Shown here piece after piece: positions 1 through 11,211 of a DNA stretch of 64,000 nucleotides. The stretch comes from Castanea sativa (taxonomy: Eukaryota > Streptophyta > Magnoliopsida > Fagales > Fagaceae). Below the pieces are notes generated by a model. That model did not search any database. It saw only the letters and a list, made by a program, of their open reading frames with translations, and was not told where the DNA came from. Positions within the stretch are counted from its first letter, which is position 1, and every line of letters begins with the position of its first letter. The DNA lies in assembly GCF_040712315.1 (NCBI RefSeq), contig NC_134023.1, positions 16,191,442-16,255,441 on the forward strand. The letters run 5' to 3'. The translations under genes and the position numbers were made by a program.

Positions 1-71
1 CCTTTGATTTATCTTAGGCCACGCCATGCCATTTCAAAACATAAATAAAAGAGAGGCGGAGAGGATGAAAG

Positions 72-72
<1 letters not shown>

Positions 73-130
<58 letters not shown>
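73..130. repeat. (TA)n microsatellite
   Basis: Uninterrupted alternating TA of about 58 bases. The partner block near 30,893 has only a few TA units at this place, so the tract expanded after the duplication or contracted in the other copy. Confidence 0.95.
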
Positions 131-133
<3 letters not shown>

Positions 134-340
134 CAAGATGAACGACATTTTTTTTTTTTGAGAAAGACAAGATGAACGACTTAACTAATTGTACCTTAGG
201 ATCTTTATGACTCTTATTTAGACTCTAGAGTGATACCGGTAAGTTTGTTCAAAAGTTATATTAACTAGACTTAAGTGTATTAGACTATTAGTTGCAATGT
301 CCTTCAATTTTTCTTATACCCTTTTGCTTAAAAAAAACAA

Positions 341-341
341 C

Positions 342-379
<38 letters not shown>
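341..379. repeat. (AAT)n microsatellite
   Basis: About 12 tandem AAT triplets inside duplicated block 1. The partner block lacks the expansion. Confidence 0.95.
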
Positions 380-382
<3 letters not shown>

Positions 383-905
383 TTTCATGTTGGTATCAGC
401 GGATAGGTAAAAAAATAAAATTCAAAGAAAACAGTAGACAGTTTTTCACACACTAGATATAGTTTGCTTACATGCTGAAACCAAGTGCTGGTACATGCAA
501 TGATACAAACACTAAAAATGCATGCAAGCCAATACTTGGTTGTCTTATTTGAACTTTGAACTAAGTACAACCTGCACAAAGAAAATTTTCAAATATTATT
601 CTGCAATAATCAACTCTCTTATCAGATCACATCATATATTAAAAGAAAATAAAAATCAAATTACAACAACAAATAAAAAAGTAGAATAAAATGTTAAAAG
701 TAGTTTAAATCAATCAGGTCCAACAAGTAATAGGCCTCCATCATCCAAACCCAAAGACAACGTATGGGCTATCTTCTGTTGAGGTCCAAAAACACTTGTT
801 GTCAAAGGCTTATAAATAAACACATTATTTAGCTAGTAGCCTAGTACAGTCCATTAGCACGAGTAAGATCGTTTTATGCTGAGGTTAAAGAAATTCCATT
901 AATAG

Positions 906-1344
906 TAGTCTCAAAATGATTCTTAACCCAGAAGGAAAAAAAAATAAAAAAATAAAAAAAATAAAGAGGTAGTCTTGAGAATGTGTAAGCAAATAGACGT
1001 CTAAAAAATGGTTTGCTAACGTGAAAGTTTTGGTGAATAATTAGCTAATTGATTTTTAAAATTAGTCAGTTAATTGAAGTGCAAAGAAAGACATAGTTGA
1101 GGTGCCAAAACCCAAAAGCCCCCAAAATCCTGAAGTCACAAATCTAACAATAATCAATCTTAATGAAGAGTATTGAAGACTAGGCCTTGAACACAACCTT
1201 ACTCCAACATGATTTCTCTTATAAGTTCATACCTTTATATCTTTATAATTAAGTAAACAATAATCTAAGCTTGGTATATGGTCAAGAAACTTGTAAGTTC
1301 TAATTCAACTAACACATTTTAGTGGGAAAAACTTGCTAAACAGC
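906..1344. other. Intergenic, nothing recognised
   Basis: AT-rich sequence with a short A-rich stretch near 935-965. No coding potential, RNA gene or transposon end was recognised on either strand. Confidence 0.5.
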
Positions 1345-1745
1345 TTAATATTAAGAAAAATTTGCTAAATAGCACATGACCAAATTTATTTAGTTATGTA
1401 GCACTTTTTTGAAACTCAAATTTATCAAACTCGAGTTCCAAGCATTTTGTTTGATCCGATTGCCATAATGCTTGGAACTTGAGTTTAGTAAACTCAAGTT
1501 TTACTTATTTAGTTATGTAGCACTCTTTTGGAAAATTTTGCTAAATAATACAATTTCAAACTTATTTAGTTATGTAGCACTTTTTTGAAACTCGAGTTTG
1601 TCAAACTCAAACTCTAAGCATTATGTTTGATTTGATTGGCATAATACTTAGAATTCGAGTTTAGTAAACTCGAGTTTCACTCAAAATGCGAGTTCCAAAA
1701 AAAATGCAACATAACTAAATAAGTTTGACCTGGTGCATTTTTCCT
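1345..1745. mobile_element. Foldback / MITE-like element with duplicated core
   Basis: The outer ends are inverted copies of each other, around TTATTTAGTTATGTAGC on the left and its complement near 1,705-1,725. The interior carries two direct copies of a ~120-bp unit, starting at 1,386 and 1,562 (period 176). Each is itself palindromic around GAGTTTAGTAAACTC. No transposase is present and I could not fix a target duplication, so the superfamily is unassigned. Confidence 0.55.
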
Positions 1746-2008
1746 AAATATTTCCAAAAATGATGTTATTTGGGGGAAAAATGCCCATTTTGGTGTTTCC
1801 AAGGAAAAAAGTTTAAATATTCTCTTCCTCATTATAACTATCAAATTATCACAAAAGGAAAATAAATAAATTAATAAATAAAATAATATATTTTCCTTTG
1901 ACTTTTTTGTGGCCAAAATAAATAAATAAAATTATTATATTCCATTCCTATGTTTATTGAGTCTCTATTTCTTTGTAAATAGTCTTTTGCATTTTTGTAA
2001 AAAAAATC

Positions 2009-2058
<50 letters not shown>

Positions 2059-2059
2059 G
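2009..2059. repeat. (ATT)n microsatellite
   Basis: About 16 tandem ATT triplets. It creates a meaningless poly-isoleucine reading frame on the + strand. Confidence 0.95.
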
Positions 2060-2259
2060 AGATGAATTCTAAACAAATCTTATTAAGATGGTTAATACTA
2101 GCCTTCAAATATGTAATTAGTTTTTTATGTTTAGGTTACTTCCCTTGTAACAATTGCCTTGTGGATGCTTGTCTGTGTCCCCATGTTTGACACATACACT
2201 CAACCTTTACTTGACAAAATGTGCATCTTTCCCTTTTTGTGGGAGATTTTTTTGACAAT

Positions 2260-2268
2260 TAATATTTT
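2260..2268. repeat. Left target-site duplication of the Pack-MULE
   Basis: TAATATTTT, paired with TAATATTTA at 3,262-3,270. Confidence 0.75.
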
Positions 2269-3261
2269 GGCAAAAATGCAAAATTGACCCTTTAACTTTC
2301 ACATTTTTGTTCTCTAATTTTCAGTTTTGCCATTTCAGTCCTCTAACTTTCAATTTTTGTTAATGTAGGACTCAGTTAGAATTCAATTAGTGACTGCCGT
2401 TAGAACTCCTAAAACGACGCCGTTTCGCATGTTTTTTTTTTTAAAAATTCGGAATCAAAAGAAAATAAGAAAAATCCATATATAAAAAAAAAAAAGAACA
2501 CCCAAAACAAAGATCTGAAGAACACCCAAATCTCTAACCGTGTAAATTTGGAGGTCAGTTTGAGAGAGAGAGTGAGCCGGTTTGAGGGAGAGAGAGAGAG
2601 ACTAAGTTGAGGACTGAAATCACCTGCTACCTTATCAGTAGTACCCAAAGAAGGAATAGTGGCCTCCCCACTGGCCCACGTTGCAAGCTTCTGCAAATGC
2701 TCAAGCTTTAACATGGACTTGGAATTGATAGAGTTGCCTCCTTTTGTTTGCTTTTTTCCAATGATCTCTTCTCTCAATGAGATTGGATTGTGAAACCCAT
2801 TCGAAGATGACAACTTTTGCACTGATTTCTTGTTCCCAAAACCTCCTCCTCCTCTCTTGCCCATGTCGTCTTGTCTCGTGTTCTTTTCTTTATTTCTCTC
2901 AGGAATTTTGACGAACATATGCAATGCAATTATGCAACTGCCGTCTCTTCTTTTTATGCTACTACTTCCCTAGCTTGCAATTTATGTAAGCCGATGTTCT
3001 TCAGATCTTTGTTTTGATTTCAGGGGAAGGGGAATAAATTTTTTTCTTCTTCAGATTTTTCTTATTTTCTTTTAATTTCGAATTTAAAAAAAAAATGCAA
3101 AACGGTGTCGTTTCAGGAGTTCTAACAGCCACTAACTGAGTTCTAACAGAGTCCTGCATTGACAAAAATTGAAAATTAGAAGACTGAAATGACAAAACTG
3201 AAAATTAGAGGACTGAAATGAAAAAATGTGAAAGTTAGAGGATCAGTTTTGCATTTTTGCC
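2269..3261. mobile_element. Pack-MULE-type element with long terminal inverted repeats
   Basis: The ends are long inverted repeats: 2,269 to about 2,515 matches the reverse complement of about 3,001 to 3,261, both starting GGCAAAAATGCAAAA. The element is flanked by 9-bp direct repeats, TAATATTTT at 2,260-2,268 and TAATATTTA at 3,262-3,270 (8 of 9 identical). Long TIRs with a 9-bp target duplication are typical of Mutator-like elements. No transposase is present; the centre instead carries an exon of a cellular gene on the minus strand. It is therefore a non-autonomous MULE that captured host sequence. Confidence 0.85.
2645..2864 (-). pseudogene. Captured first exon, RNase P Rpr2/Rpp21/SNM1-subunit-like
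   Basis: The minus-strand frame begins MGKRGGGG, carries the basic stretch GKKQTKGG and then LKLEHLQKLATWASGEA followed by IPSLG. I recognise this as the N-terminus of plant proteins with the RNase P Rpr2/Rpp21/SNM1 domain; the family acts in tRNA or pre-rRNA maturation. The frame leaves similarity exactly at a GT splice donor (…TTTGG|GTACTA at 2,645/2,644), so the capture was genomic: exon 1 plus the start of intron 1. The zinc-binding CxxC residues of the domain would lie in later exons, which are missing. About 73 codons are kept without a stop. Position inside the MULE TIRs makes it a transduplicated fragment. Identity is from memory of the family; the reading frame and the splice site are seen directly. 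Confidence 0.7.
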
Positions 3262-3270
3262 TAATATTTA

Positions 3271-4844
3271 TTTATCTTCTTGCTTTTCTAAACCTCTTCT
3301 AATTTGATTTTTAGGGGTAGGGTTTTAATTTATACTAGTCGTTAACCCGTGCGATGCACGAGATTGTTTTAGAGAAAATTATATATATATTTACTTTCTC
3401 AAATTAATAATCACTTGGAAAGAATAAGATTTCATCTTCTACATACTATGGCTCAAAGCATACTATGAAAGTATTATTATATTTGAAATGAAACTTAACA
3501 ATTATATATCAATTATCGCAAAAAATTAGATTAATTGAATGATATATATATATATATATATATATGAATGCTTGCTTTATGATAGAACACAAACCTTGAT
3601 AGGCAAATATATCATTTAACTTTTTTTTATTCATTATTTTACTAATTAAAAAATACATATTCATTTTCCTCTATAATCTAGAACGTAGATGATACTCATA
3701 ATTTACATGAGCACAAAAATGTTAAAATATAAGAGCTTAAGGGAAAAAAAAGTATTAAGAGAATACAATTTGTCTCAAAAATATAAAGGAAGAAACTCAT
3801 AATAAACCCTAGGGATAATAATATAATGATTTAACTAGTTTTAGAGATGATTTTATTGCTAAATTCATCCAAATAAGTTATAAACACCCCATTTTCACAA
3901 ACTAAAGAAACTGTTATTCAAGTAATTGGTAGTAAATAGAGATACAACAGCTACCAAAATGGCTTTTACTACAATATTTGAAAATTCTCAAGGAAATAAA
4001 GGCATGGGCTGCACTATTGCTTTCTTTGTTGGCCCCTTTGAAAGATATTATGCTATTTTCTCTTACTATTGCAATAAACAATGGAATGGTTTGTTTTTAT
4101 ACATGATGGCAGAACATAATTCTTAATGTACAACTCCTCTTCTACACTTGAAAATATGTCTTTATACTTTTTCTTTATACATATTTTGTTTGTTCTTGAT
4201 ATGACATGTTTTACTTCATTAATTATAGGCCTGAAATAGGTTTAGATATTCTAACTCAAGCTTGAAGGAGGAGATTCTATAATTTGAGGGAGGGCCCAAT
4301 GAAGAAAACTTTCTGAGGAAGGAGCTTGACCTCTGTTTTGAGGAAGAAGATGTCTGTGGGTTTGTGGGTATGGTGGGCATGGTGGGTATGGTGGGTTTTG
4401 ATTGAGGAATCTGTGGCCACGGGCTTGATGAGACCTACGGCAAATGGGTCGCCGTTTCTGGGTTGTAGAGGTTGGATGTGGGTGGTTTGTGTCAAATCGG
4501 TGGTCTGAGGAAGGAGATCGATTCCGAGGAAGAAAATGTCTGTTGGTTTGTGGGTATGGTGGGTCTTTAGATGCGATGCGATGCTTTGCTGTTGGTTTGC
4601 AGTGGGTCTGATCGAGGAGGAGCTGGTAGAGGAAGGCAGAGCATCGTGAAAGGGAAAGCCTCTGAGCATTGTATGAGACTTATTACTTTTGATTATCTGC
4701 TATATTTTCCTTTGGCTTTTCTGGGGCCCTTCAAAACTCTAGGGAGTTATTCATATACTAATTTTGTGATACACACATTCTTAGACACATCTGTTTATAT
4801 GTTTATCTTCTTGCAACTTGAATATGACCTTAGTTTTCGTTCAG
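3271..4844. other. Intergenic; (TA)n and G-rich minisatellite
   Basis: AT-rich with a (TA)n tract at about 3,541-3,565. Around 4,365-4,400 there is a short minisatellite built on GGTATGGTGG/GGCATGGTGG, and a related stretch recurs near 4,505-4,560. Short open frames here have no recognisable product. Confidence 0.5.
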
Positions 4845-6175
4845 TTCACCTCCAAGACGAGCTCGTAGTCCTCTTAGAAGGTCTCCTATTGGTCGTAGGT
4901 GTACTCCTCCTCTTCGTACAACTGCTCGCTCACGTTCACCATCAGCTTCTCCACGGAGGTAACTTTTCTAAATCTTTTCTAATCCTAAGCATGATTGATC
5001 TGGTTTCTAGTTGTCTGAATTGTGTCGGCTCTCTTTTATTGCTTTATTTATGTCGGATTTATTTCAGTAGGATGGGAATAAGGTTCATGAATTTTTTTTT
5101 AATATGGGTCTCAAAGTTGCAGAGCTCTGATGTTACTTGTAGAATTGCTTCATTCGAGTGTATGCCAGCAAATTTCTTTGTATGTGTACATGAGAAGTAG
5201 TGGGGATGTGCATGTGGTTGATACCTAGATGGGTGGTGTACTTGTGGGTTGCAGCGGGGGACATTTTGGTAGAAATTGTAGTAGTGCTATATGGAATGCT
5301 GTTCAATATGGGTTGTGAGGTGCCTTGTAAACATTGTTGTTCATTGTGGGTTGAAGTAATTTCTTTAAGCCCTTTATGTGGCTTGGGTAACAGATAGAAT
5401 GTATTGGATGTCTATAGGTTTTAACATAGCCATGAAATGTTCATTATCTTGTTTGACAATACTGGTATATCCAAGGGCAAGACTCTACAACTCCACCTGT
5501 CTTCAATTTAGTGTTGTTTATAAGTTCTATCATGCCCGTTGTTCTCATGATTTCACCTTGATTTTTGCATCTTACATAAAGACTATGTAGGTTCTGAACT
5601 CGAGTTGCAATATTATGTTGGCTTCAATTTCATTCCACTCCTTTTTTCTTCAAATTTGTAATAGGCTCAGTATGTTGTTGAGTTTTGCAAAATGCTATCT
5701 CCCTTTGTTAATTCGATTTGTGCTGTTAGTTTGTATTACTTTTTAACTTAAGCATGTCTTTCTCTGTGGGGGTGGTGTTTACAATAGAGGTTGAGCACCA
5801 GTCGGAAGACGTGGGCGGTCATCATCCTACTCTGGATCACCTAGTCCACACAAGGTTAGTGTCTGTTATTTTTTGTTTTAAAAGAGAATTCCTCCTACTA
5901 GATACCTTACATTGCTTATTCTTTCTAATTATAACAGTTACCTCGGAGATCAAGGAGTCGTATTCCGAGAAGGTAATTTCTATCCGTGAATGGTTTCATT
6001 TTTATTCATCTAAATACATTTTATTTCTCTTCTAATGGGGTTTTAGCTCGGATGGCTCTTCCTCTGCCCCTGGGATGGAGGGTGAGATCATAGATTCAAA
6101 ACTCACTTGGCATTTGTGTAACTTTGCAATGAAGAAAAATAAATTTACTACTCACTTTACAAAGTATAGCTCTTA
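4845..6175 (+). pseudogene. SR45-like: SR45-like splicing factor pseudogene (3' RS-domain exons)
   Basis: Four consecutive exon-like segments keep splice signals and phase: 4,845-4,958, 5,788-5,854, 5,938-5,972 and 6,047 onward. They encode RS-rich peptide: SPPRRARSPLRRSPIGRR, then PVGRRGRSSSYSGSPSPHK, then LPRRSRSRIPRR. This order matches the C-terminal RS domain of SR45, a plant nuclear splicing activator of the exon-junction complex. The N-terminal RS domain and the RRM are absent, so the copy is 5'-truncated. Introns remain, so it is not a retrocopy. The second exon carries an in-frame TGA at 5,792-5,794, where the family usually has Arg, consistent with CGA to TGA deamination. After the fourth exon start the frame loses the expected Ser-rich tail and ends at a stop, TAG, at about 6,174, next to a transposon. 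Confidence 0.75.
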
Positions 6176-6936
6176 GGGTATGTTTGTTTGGAGAGATTTT
6201 AGAGATGATGAAAAATTGAGGAGAGAAAACTTTTTAATAGGTGTTTGGTTGGAAGGAGGAGAGGAAAAAAATATGGTGGGACTCAAGTATTTTCTCTTTG
6301 AGCCCACCAAAATGTTCTCTCCAAAATAGAGAGAAAACTTAGAAGAGAAAACTCAATGCATTAAAAAGACTGGAATACCCTTGTGCACTTTGCACATGGG
6401 TTTTAGTTTCTAAGACAGTTTGGTTTTTTTTTTTTTTACCTCCTCTGATTTTTATCCCTGTCCGTAGTACACTACTGCTATCTATTTTTTCATTTTCTTT
6501 TTTATTTTTTGGTTATCAAAAAATATCTTCCTTTTTGTTTAATTTTACGATTCTTTTCCTTTTATTCTTTTTTTTTTTTGGTCTTTTCTTGTACTTCTCT
6601 TTTTTTTTTTTTTAGTGCTCATCTTCCTTTAGCTTATACTTCTTTTTTTTTTTAAATTGAAGTGTTCATACTTTAGACACAATTTTTTAAATAAAAAATG
6701 TGTTACTTTTTTTGTTTTATTTAATGGGGACATAATTGTAAATTTATACATACATCATTTTCTATCTTCTCATTTTTCCTCTCAACCAAACAAAAAAGTT
6801 TTCCATCCTTCCACTTTTCCATCCCTCCAACCAAATACACATGAGGGAAAATTAAATCTTTTCTATCCTCTTACTTTTCCATCCTCCCATAATTTTCTAT
6901 CTTTCCACTTTTACACCCCTCCAACCAAACGGACCT
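6176..6936. mobile_element. PIF/Harbinger-like non-autonomous element
   Basis: The ends are imperfect inverted repeats, GGGTATGTTTGTTTGGAG on the left and the complement of CTCCAACCAAACGGACCT on the right. Flanks are TTA at 6,173-6,175 and TTA at 6,937-6,939. TTA/TAA duplication with a GGG…GTTTGG terminus is characteristic of PIF/Harbinger (Tourist-type) elements. The interior contains T-rich runs and no transposase. Confidence 0.65.
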
Positions 6937-7402
6937 TTAAGCTCTTCCCTTTTAGGTGAATTACACTCCAATCAACTAAATCCAGCCAGTTGAATTTGGG
7001 GTCATAGATTATCCATATCCTTTAATTAAGTAAAAGAGCACAGAAAAAAGAGATGATTTCTGTCCTCAATACAGTACCTTCCACAAATCCAACTTCAACT
7101 TAACATTGATTACAGAGGCTACAAAGTTATTTAGTCGCTCTTGAACATTATAGTGAAACAAAACAGGAGAACGTAATATAATATCATCCTTTAATAATAA
7201 AAAAATTATCATGTGAATAGGACTTCAACTAGTAGGTCTCCCTTCAAATATCATTTGTATATAAAGTTCTTACTCTTCTTTCTAGTGGCCCCTGCTACTT
7301 CACCAAGCCCTCAATCTCTTGTGGTATAGTTTGCACCCAGTGTTATGTTTACACACTTTGAGCAAAACTCCACCATTATTAAGACATCTACCCTAAGACT
7401 AA

Positions 7403-7623
7403 GCGTGCATTTGGATTGGGCGTTTTGTTCAATTCGTGCGTTCAGCGTTTTTTTAGTGGGTCTCATGGGTACTGTAAACGTACCACCAAACTCACTTTTC
7501 AATAGATTTCTAAGAAAATTTAGGTCCCATAGCACTATTCACACCTTTAAAAATTATTTTGTTATAGTGTTTTCAGCAATAAATTTTCAATTTTCAGCAA
7601 ATAAACGGTATCCAAACACACCC
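7403..7623. mobile_element. Tourist-like MITE (PIF/Harbinger), 221 bp
   Basis: Terminal inverted repeats GCGTGCATTTGGAT and the complement of ATCCAAACACACCC, flanked by TAA on both sides (7,400-7,402 and 7,624-7,626). Size, TIR and 3-bp duplication fit Tourist-like MITEs. An open reading frame crosses it by chance on each strand. Confidence 0.75.
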
Positions 7624-7762
7624 TAAGCAAGAATTCTAATCCCTGGCCTTATCATTAGTAAGCCACTACCCACCCTCAAATTAATGACTCACCCTACCAT
7701 TCAAGATTGACCAAGACCCACTGCCAATTGTATGACACATCCAAATTGTGAACCCCCAATCA

Positions 7763-7919
7763 TGGAAAATTCTTAGGTAGTCTCGAAGAATAGTGAAATT
7801 GTGCTCCCTCCTCTCACATTCATGGTGAACCCCACCATAAATGTAATGAGCGGACCCCACCATAAATGTGAGAGGAGGGAGCATCATTCTCGATGCTCCG
7901 AAAGTACCTTAGAATTACT
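7763..7919. mobile_element. 157-bp MITE with perfect 9-bp target duplication
   Basis: Inverted repeats run through most of the element (AATTCTTAGGTAGTCTCG against AATTCTAAGGTACTTTCG, and GCTCCCTCCTCTCACATT in both arms). It is flanked by CCCCAATCA at 7,754-7,762 and 7,920-7,928. The paralogous block has an uninterrupted site near 10,523, so the insertion is directly demonstrated. A 9-bp duplication suggests a MULE-type MITE. Confidence 0.85.
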
Positions 7920-8235
7920 CCCCAATCACAAGGAAAAAAAAAAAAAAAAAACTTCACACCACGCTGATTGCTGAACCTAAAATAGATGAAGTTCAACATC
8001 AATCTCCTATATACCCTCATCAATTACAACCTTAATTTTTCCTACCCAACTTTAATTCACACACAACCAAAACCTACCCACATCATTCCTAAATTATTGA
8101 AGCCAGATTCTGAAACCAGAATTTTTCACCCCAAATTTAACTTGAACATCCATTAACACAGAGATGGGCTCAGGCCCTCAGCCTGATGTACCCTTCCTTT
8201 TTGTGGGATAACTTCAGAATTATTCACCAAAAACA

Positions 8236-10254
8236 GACGTACAAAGGTGCATTAGATGTGCCAAATGCCTCAATCTCAAAAAATTTAGCATGGGTTACAA
8301 TGATGGTCTACAAATGGCTTGGTATGAACAAATGTGCTATAATTTTTTGGCATTATTTTATTCAATTTTTTCCCTCTTTCTATAATAAAATAGCTTCTTC
8401 TCTTTCATTCAATCTTCTTTTTGTCTTCCCTCTGTATCTCTTGACGGAAAGATTTCTCTCTCTCAACCAATTTTCTCTCATAGATTCCCTCAACAAAACA
8501 CCTCTGCTAACCACGGGCTCCAAAAATTGACAGCACTTTCTCTTTCTCCCTCTTCTCTAGCTTTCTCGGCCAAATTCTCTCTCTATCCCGCAACTCATAG
8601 GGTCTGGGTAATTTTCCAATGGGTTTACTTGTTTAGGCATTTCAGTTTTGGGTTATGGTGGTTGTTATGGGTTGCAATCGGTGGTTGTTGGTTTTTGCAT
8701 CATCGGTTGGGTTGATTGAAGAGAGAGAGTGATGGTGCTGGGTTGTGGGCGGCGGTGCTAGGTCTGTTTAGGTTTGATTCTTGGGTTATGATTGGCTTTT
8801 CTAGGTTGTGGGAGGTAGTGGCTGGATTTGTTCAGGTTTGATCAGTTTGGGTTTGATGCTGGATTTGGTTTGGCTGATTTGGGTTGATGCAGAGATGGAG
8901 AAATAAAAAGAAGAAAAATGGTTTGCTTTGGGTTTCGAAAAGAAGAAAAAGTTGAGAGAGAGAGAGAGAGAGAGAAGGGGTGAAATGAATAAATGAAAAA
9001 TGGTATTTTTATATTATTTTATGAGTTGGTCATATTATTTTAACGTATTGAACGTTAAAATAGAAAATACGATGTAGCCATGTAGGGTGTAAAGTTAAAT
9101 GCTATGGTATAATAAATAAAGTAAATTTTGATGAGTTAAAATGACATTTAGCATAATACAACTTATGCTAATGGAGATGGAGATCATTTCCTTAAAAATA
9201 AATAAAAATAAAAATAAAAAGAAAGAAAGAAATAGAGGTGTCTCAATTAGATAAGTTATGAGCATAAAATGACTTCCCTTACAACATGACTCTTTTCTAT
9301 CATCTTTCTTCCAACGTCAATATTGCGGTGCACATGTACATCATTATAATAAACCATTGGAAGCGAAAGGGGTGGTGATCATTACAAGTTTTCATATTTC
9401 ACATTATGGGATGTAAAGTACAAAAATAATCCTATAGTTTATGGGTTTTTTTTGGCACAAAAAAGAAAGAACCATAAGCTTTTTTTTTTTATAGAATTTT
9501 TAGAAATTATCTCTAAAAGAAATAAAGAACCATAATTTGAGTGCAATATGATGCTACCAATACTTATGTTTACAACGAAATCCAAAGCCAAAATTTTTCA
9601 CAAATAAGTTGTTAAGATAGATGATAAAGTAATGTTAGTGATGTGCAGATGTGCCTAAGTAAGAATCAATAACCTATGCAGACTTATTCAAAGCAATGCT
9701 ATTCACTATTCAGGGTGCTCTAAATGGCTGGGACTAGGATTAGTAAGGTCCAGAAATCAAAATGAATAAACAATCACTAAGTTCAAAGAAAAGCGACTTG
9801 CATGTATATAATTACAATTAAATAAACAAAGGATAAAGAAAAAATCTAAACAATATGATAATAAAATTATTTTGGAAGATGGTATATAATAAGTGCTGGG
9901 TATGAAGCATTGACAAAAAATATATTAAGTAAAAAAAAAAATCAATTACATAAGGAAGACTAAGAATAGAAACACTCACAAGAATTCCTATTACTTCCTC
10001 AAATCCTAAAGGATTATAAACCAAACAACTACCTGCAGAGAAGATGAGAGTGTACAGGACATTAGATCGAGTTCTAATATTTAATGCATGGGAAAGACAG
10101 TTCAAATTAAAATAAATTAATACTCTTTTTTTGAGTGAAAATATATAAAATACTCTTACCAAGCTTCTCCCATCCAACAATACATTTTGTGATGGAGAAC
10201 AGTAACTTATAAATGCTTTTTTTTTTTTTTTTGTAACTACAAAGTCATGGATTT
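8236..10254. other. Intergenic; CT-rich and G/T-rich stretches
   Basis: Contains a CT-rich segment (8,395-8,590), a GGTTTG/GGTTGTGG-rich segment (8,600-8,890), a (GA)n tract at about 8,954-8,976 and A-rich spacers. The CT-rich part resembles a leader sequence, but no coding exon follows. No gene or RNA recognised. Confidence 0.45.
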
Positions 10255-10584
10255 GCTCTTGAACATTATAGTGAAACAGAACAAAAGAACGTAATATAAT
10301 ATCATCCTTCAATAAATAAAAAATATATAGCATGCCAATTTCATGAATTAACCAACCTGATCCAAAATAGATTTGTAAACCCTGGCCTTATAATTGATAA
10401 GCCACTGCCTTGAAGATCCATCTAATCCAAACCTATGAACCCACCCTCAAATTAATAACTCACCCTGCCATTCAAAGGACCAAGACCCACTGCCAATTGT
10501 ATGACTCAACCAAATTGTAAACCCCAATCACAAAAAAACACTTCACACCATGCTGAATCTAAAATATAAACTCAAAATCAATCT

Positions 10585-10642
<58 letters not shown>

Positions 10643-10905
10643 CTCATCAATAACAATCTTAAGTTTTCCTACCCAACTTTAATTCACACACAACCAAAAC
10701 CCACCCACATCATTCATAAACCATGTATTGAACCCAGATTCTGAAACCAAAATTTTCCACCCCAAATTAACTTGAACATTCATTAACAAAACAGAGATGG
10801 GCTCAGGCCCTCAGCCTGATGTACCTTTCTTTTGGTGGAATAACTACAGAATTATTCAGCAAAAACAAATGTATAGGACAACAAGTACAAAGGTGCGTTT
10901 GTTTC
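10255..10905. repeat. Duplicated block 2, copy B (partner at 7,135-8,235)
   Basis: Second copy of the block, about 3 kb downstream in the same orientation. It lacks the two MITEs of copy A but has a (TA)n expansion at about 10,587-10,640, where copy A has only a few units. Confidence 0.8.
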
Positions 10906-10967
10906 ACAACAAATATTTTGACCTGAATTCCCAAGAGATGGACAGACTAATTAAACACCTCATATAA
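10797..10967 (+). CDS. Small hypothetical ORF (56 aa), doubtful
   Basis: ATG at 10,797 opens a 56-codon frame starting MGSGPQPDVPFFWWNNYRII; TAA closes at 10,965-10,967. A possible splice donor (AAG|GTGCGT) lies after codon 32, so it could be a first exon. The paralogous block near 8,164 encodes the same first ten residues and then shifts frame. The shared codons further on differ mainly at amino-acid-changing positions, which argues against purifying selection. I do not recognise the product. Upstream is a (TA)n tract. Probably non-functional. Confidence 0.25.
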   Translation: MGSGPQPDVPFFWWNNYRIIQQKQMYRTTSTKVRLFHNKYFDLNSQEMDRLIKHLI

Positions 10968-11211
10968 TATCAGATTCTGTACAGTTTCCTTTCATATATG
11001 CTAGCTATATTGACAGCAAGCAACAATAAAAATGGAGTCTTCAATGAACATCAAATATCCCTTCCCAACAAAAATTAAAATACATAAAAATAACTTGTTG
11101 ATAAAGAATCTTCTATGAACTACAGACATCAGTAGAAGATAAAATCAGTGAAAACTTGTTAGCAGCAAGAGTATATTACAACATTCTTACAGTCTACAAG
11201 CTATGAATTAG

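Larger units (their letters stand above)
1..905. repeat. Duplicated block 1, copy A (partner at 30,790-32,540)
   Basis: This block reads in the same order and orientation as 30,790-32,540. Shared stretches include the CATGCC-rich start, the motif AAACATAAATAAA, the run around 430-560 and the 'aataggcctccatcatcc' segment near 730. It probably extends beyond the left edge of the window. Copy A has a long (TA)n tract at about 73-130 and an (AAT)n tract at about 341-379; both are nearly absent from the partner. I see no protein-coding potential. The partner is longer because it contains a 701-bp transposon that copy A lacks. Confidence 0.8.
7135..8235. repeat. Duplicated block 2, copy A (partner at 10,255-10,905)
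   Basis: Same order and orientation as the partner. Shared landmarks are CTCTTGAACATTATAGTG (7,139 and 10,257), the 'accaagacccactgccaatt' segment (7,710 and 10,480) and GATGGGCTCAGGCCCTCAGC (8,163 and 10,796). Copy A is longer mainly because of two small transposons. Confidence 0.8.

Noticed and set aside
1957..2190. Plus-strand ORF with poly-Ile
   Set aside because: Created by the (ATT)n microsatellite.
4571..5200. 209-codon plus-strand ORF as a gene
   Set aside because: Covers the SR45-like exon in the wrong frame and adjoining intron; the exon phase argument favours the RS frame.
9818..10333. 171-codon minus-strand ORF
   Set aside because: Composition is that of AT-rich noncoding DNA (Phe, Leu, Ile, Tyr runs), with no motif, and it spans an A/T tract and the edge of a duplicated block.
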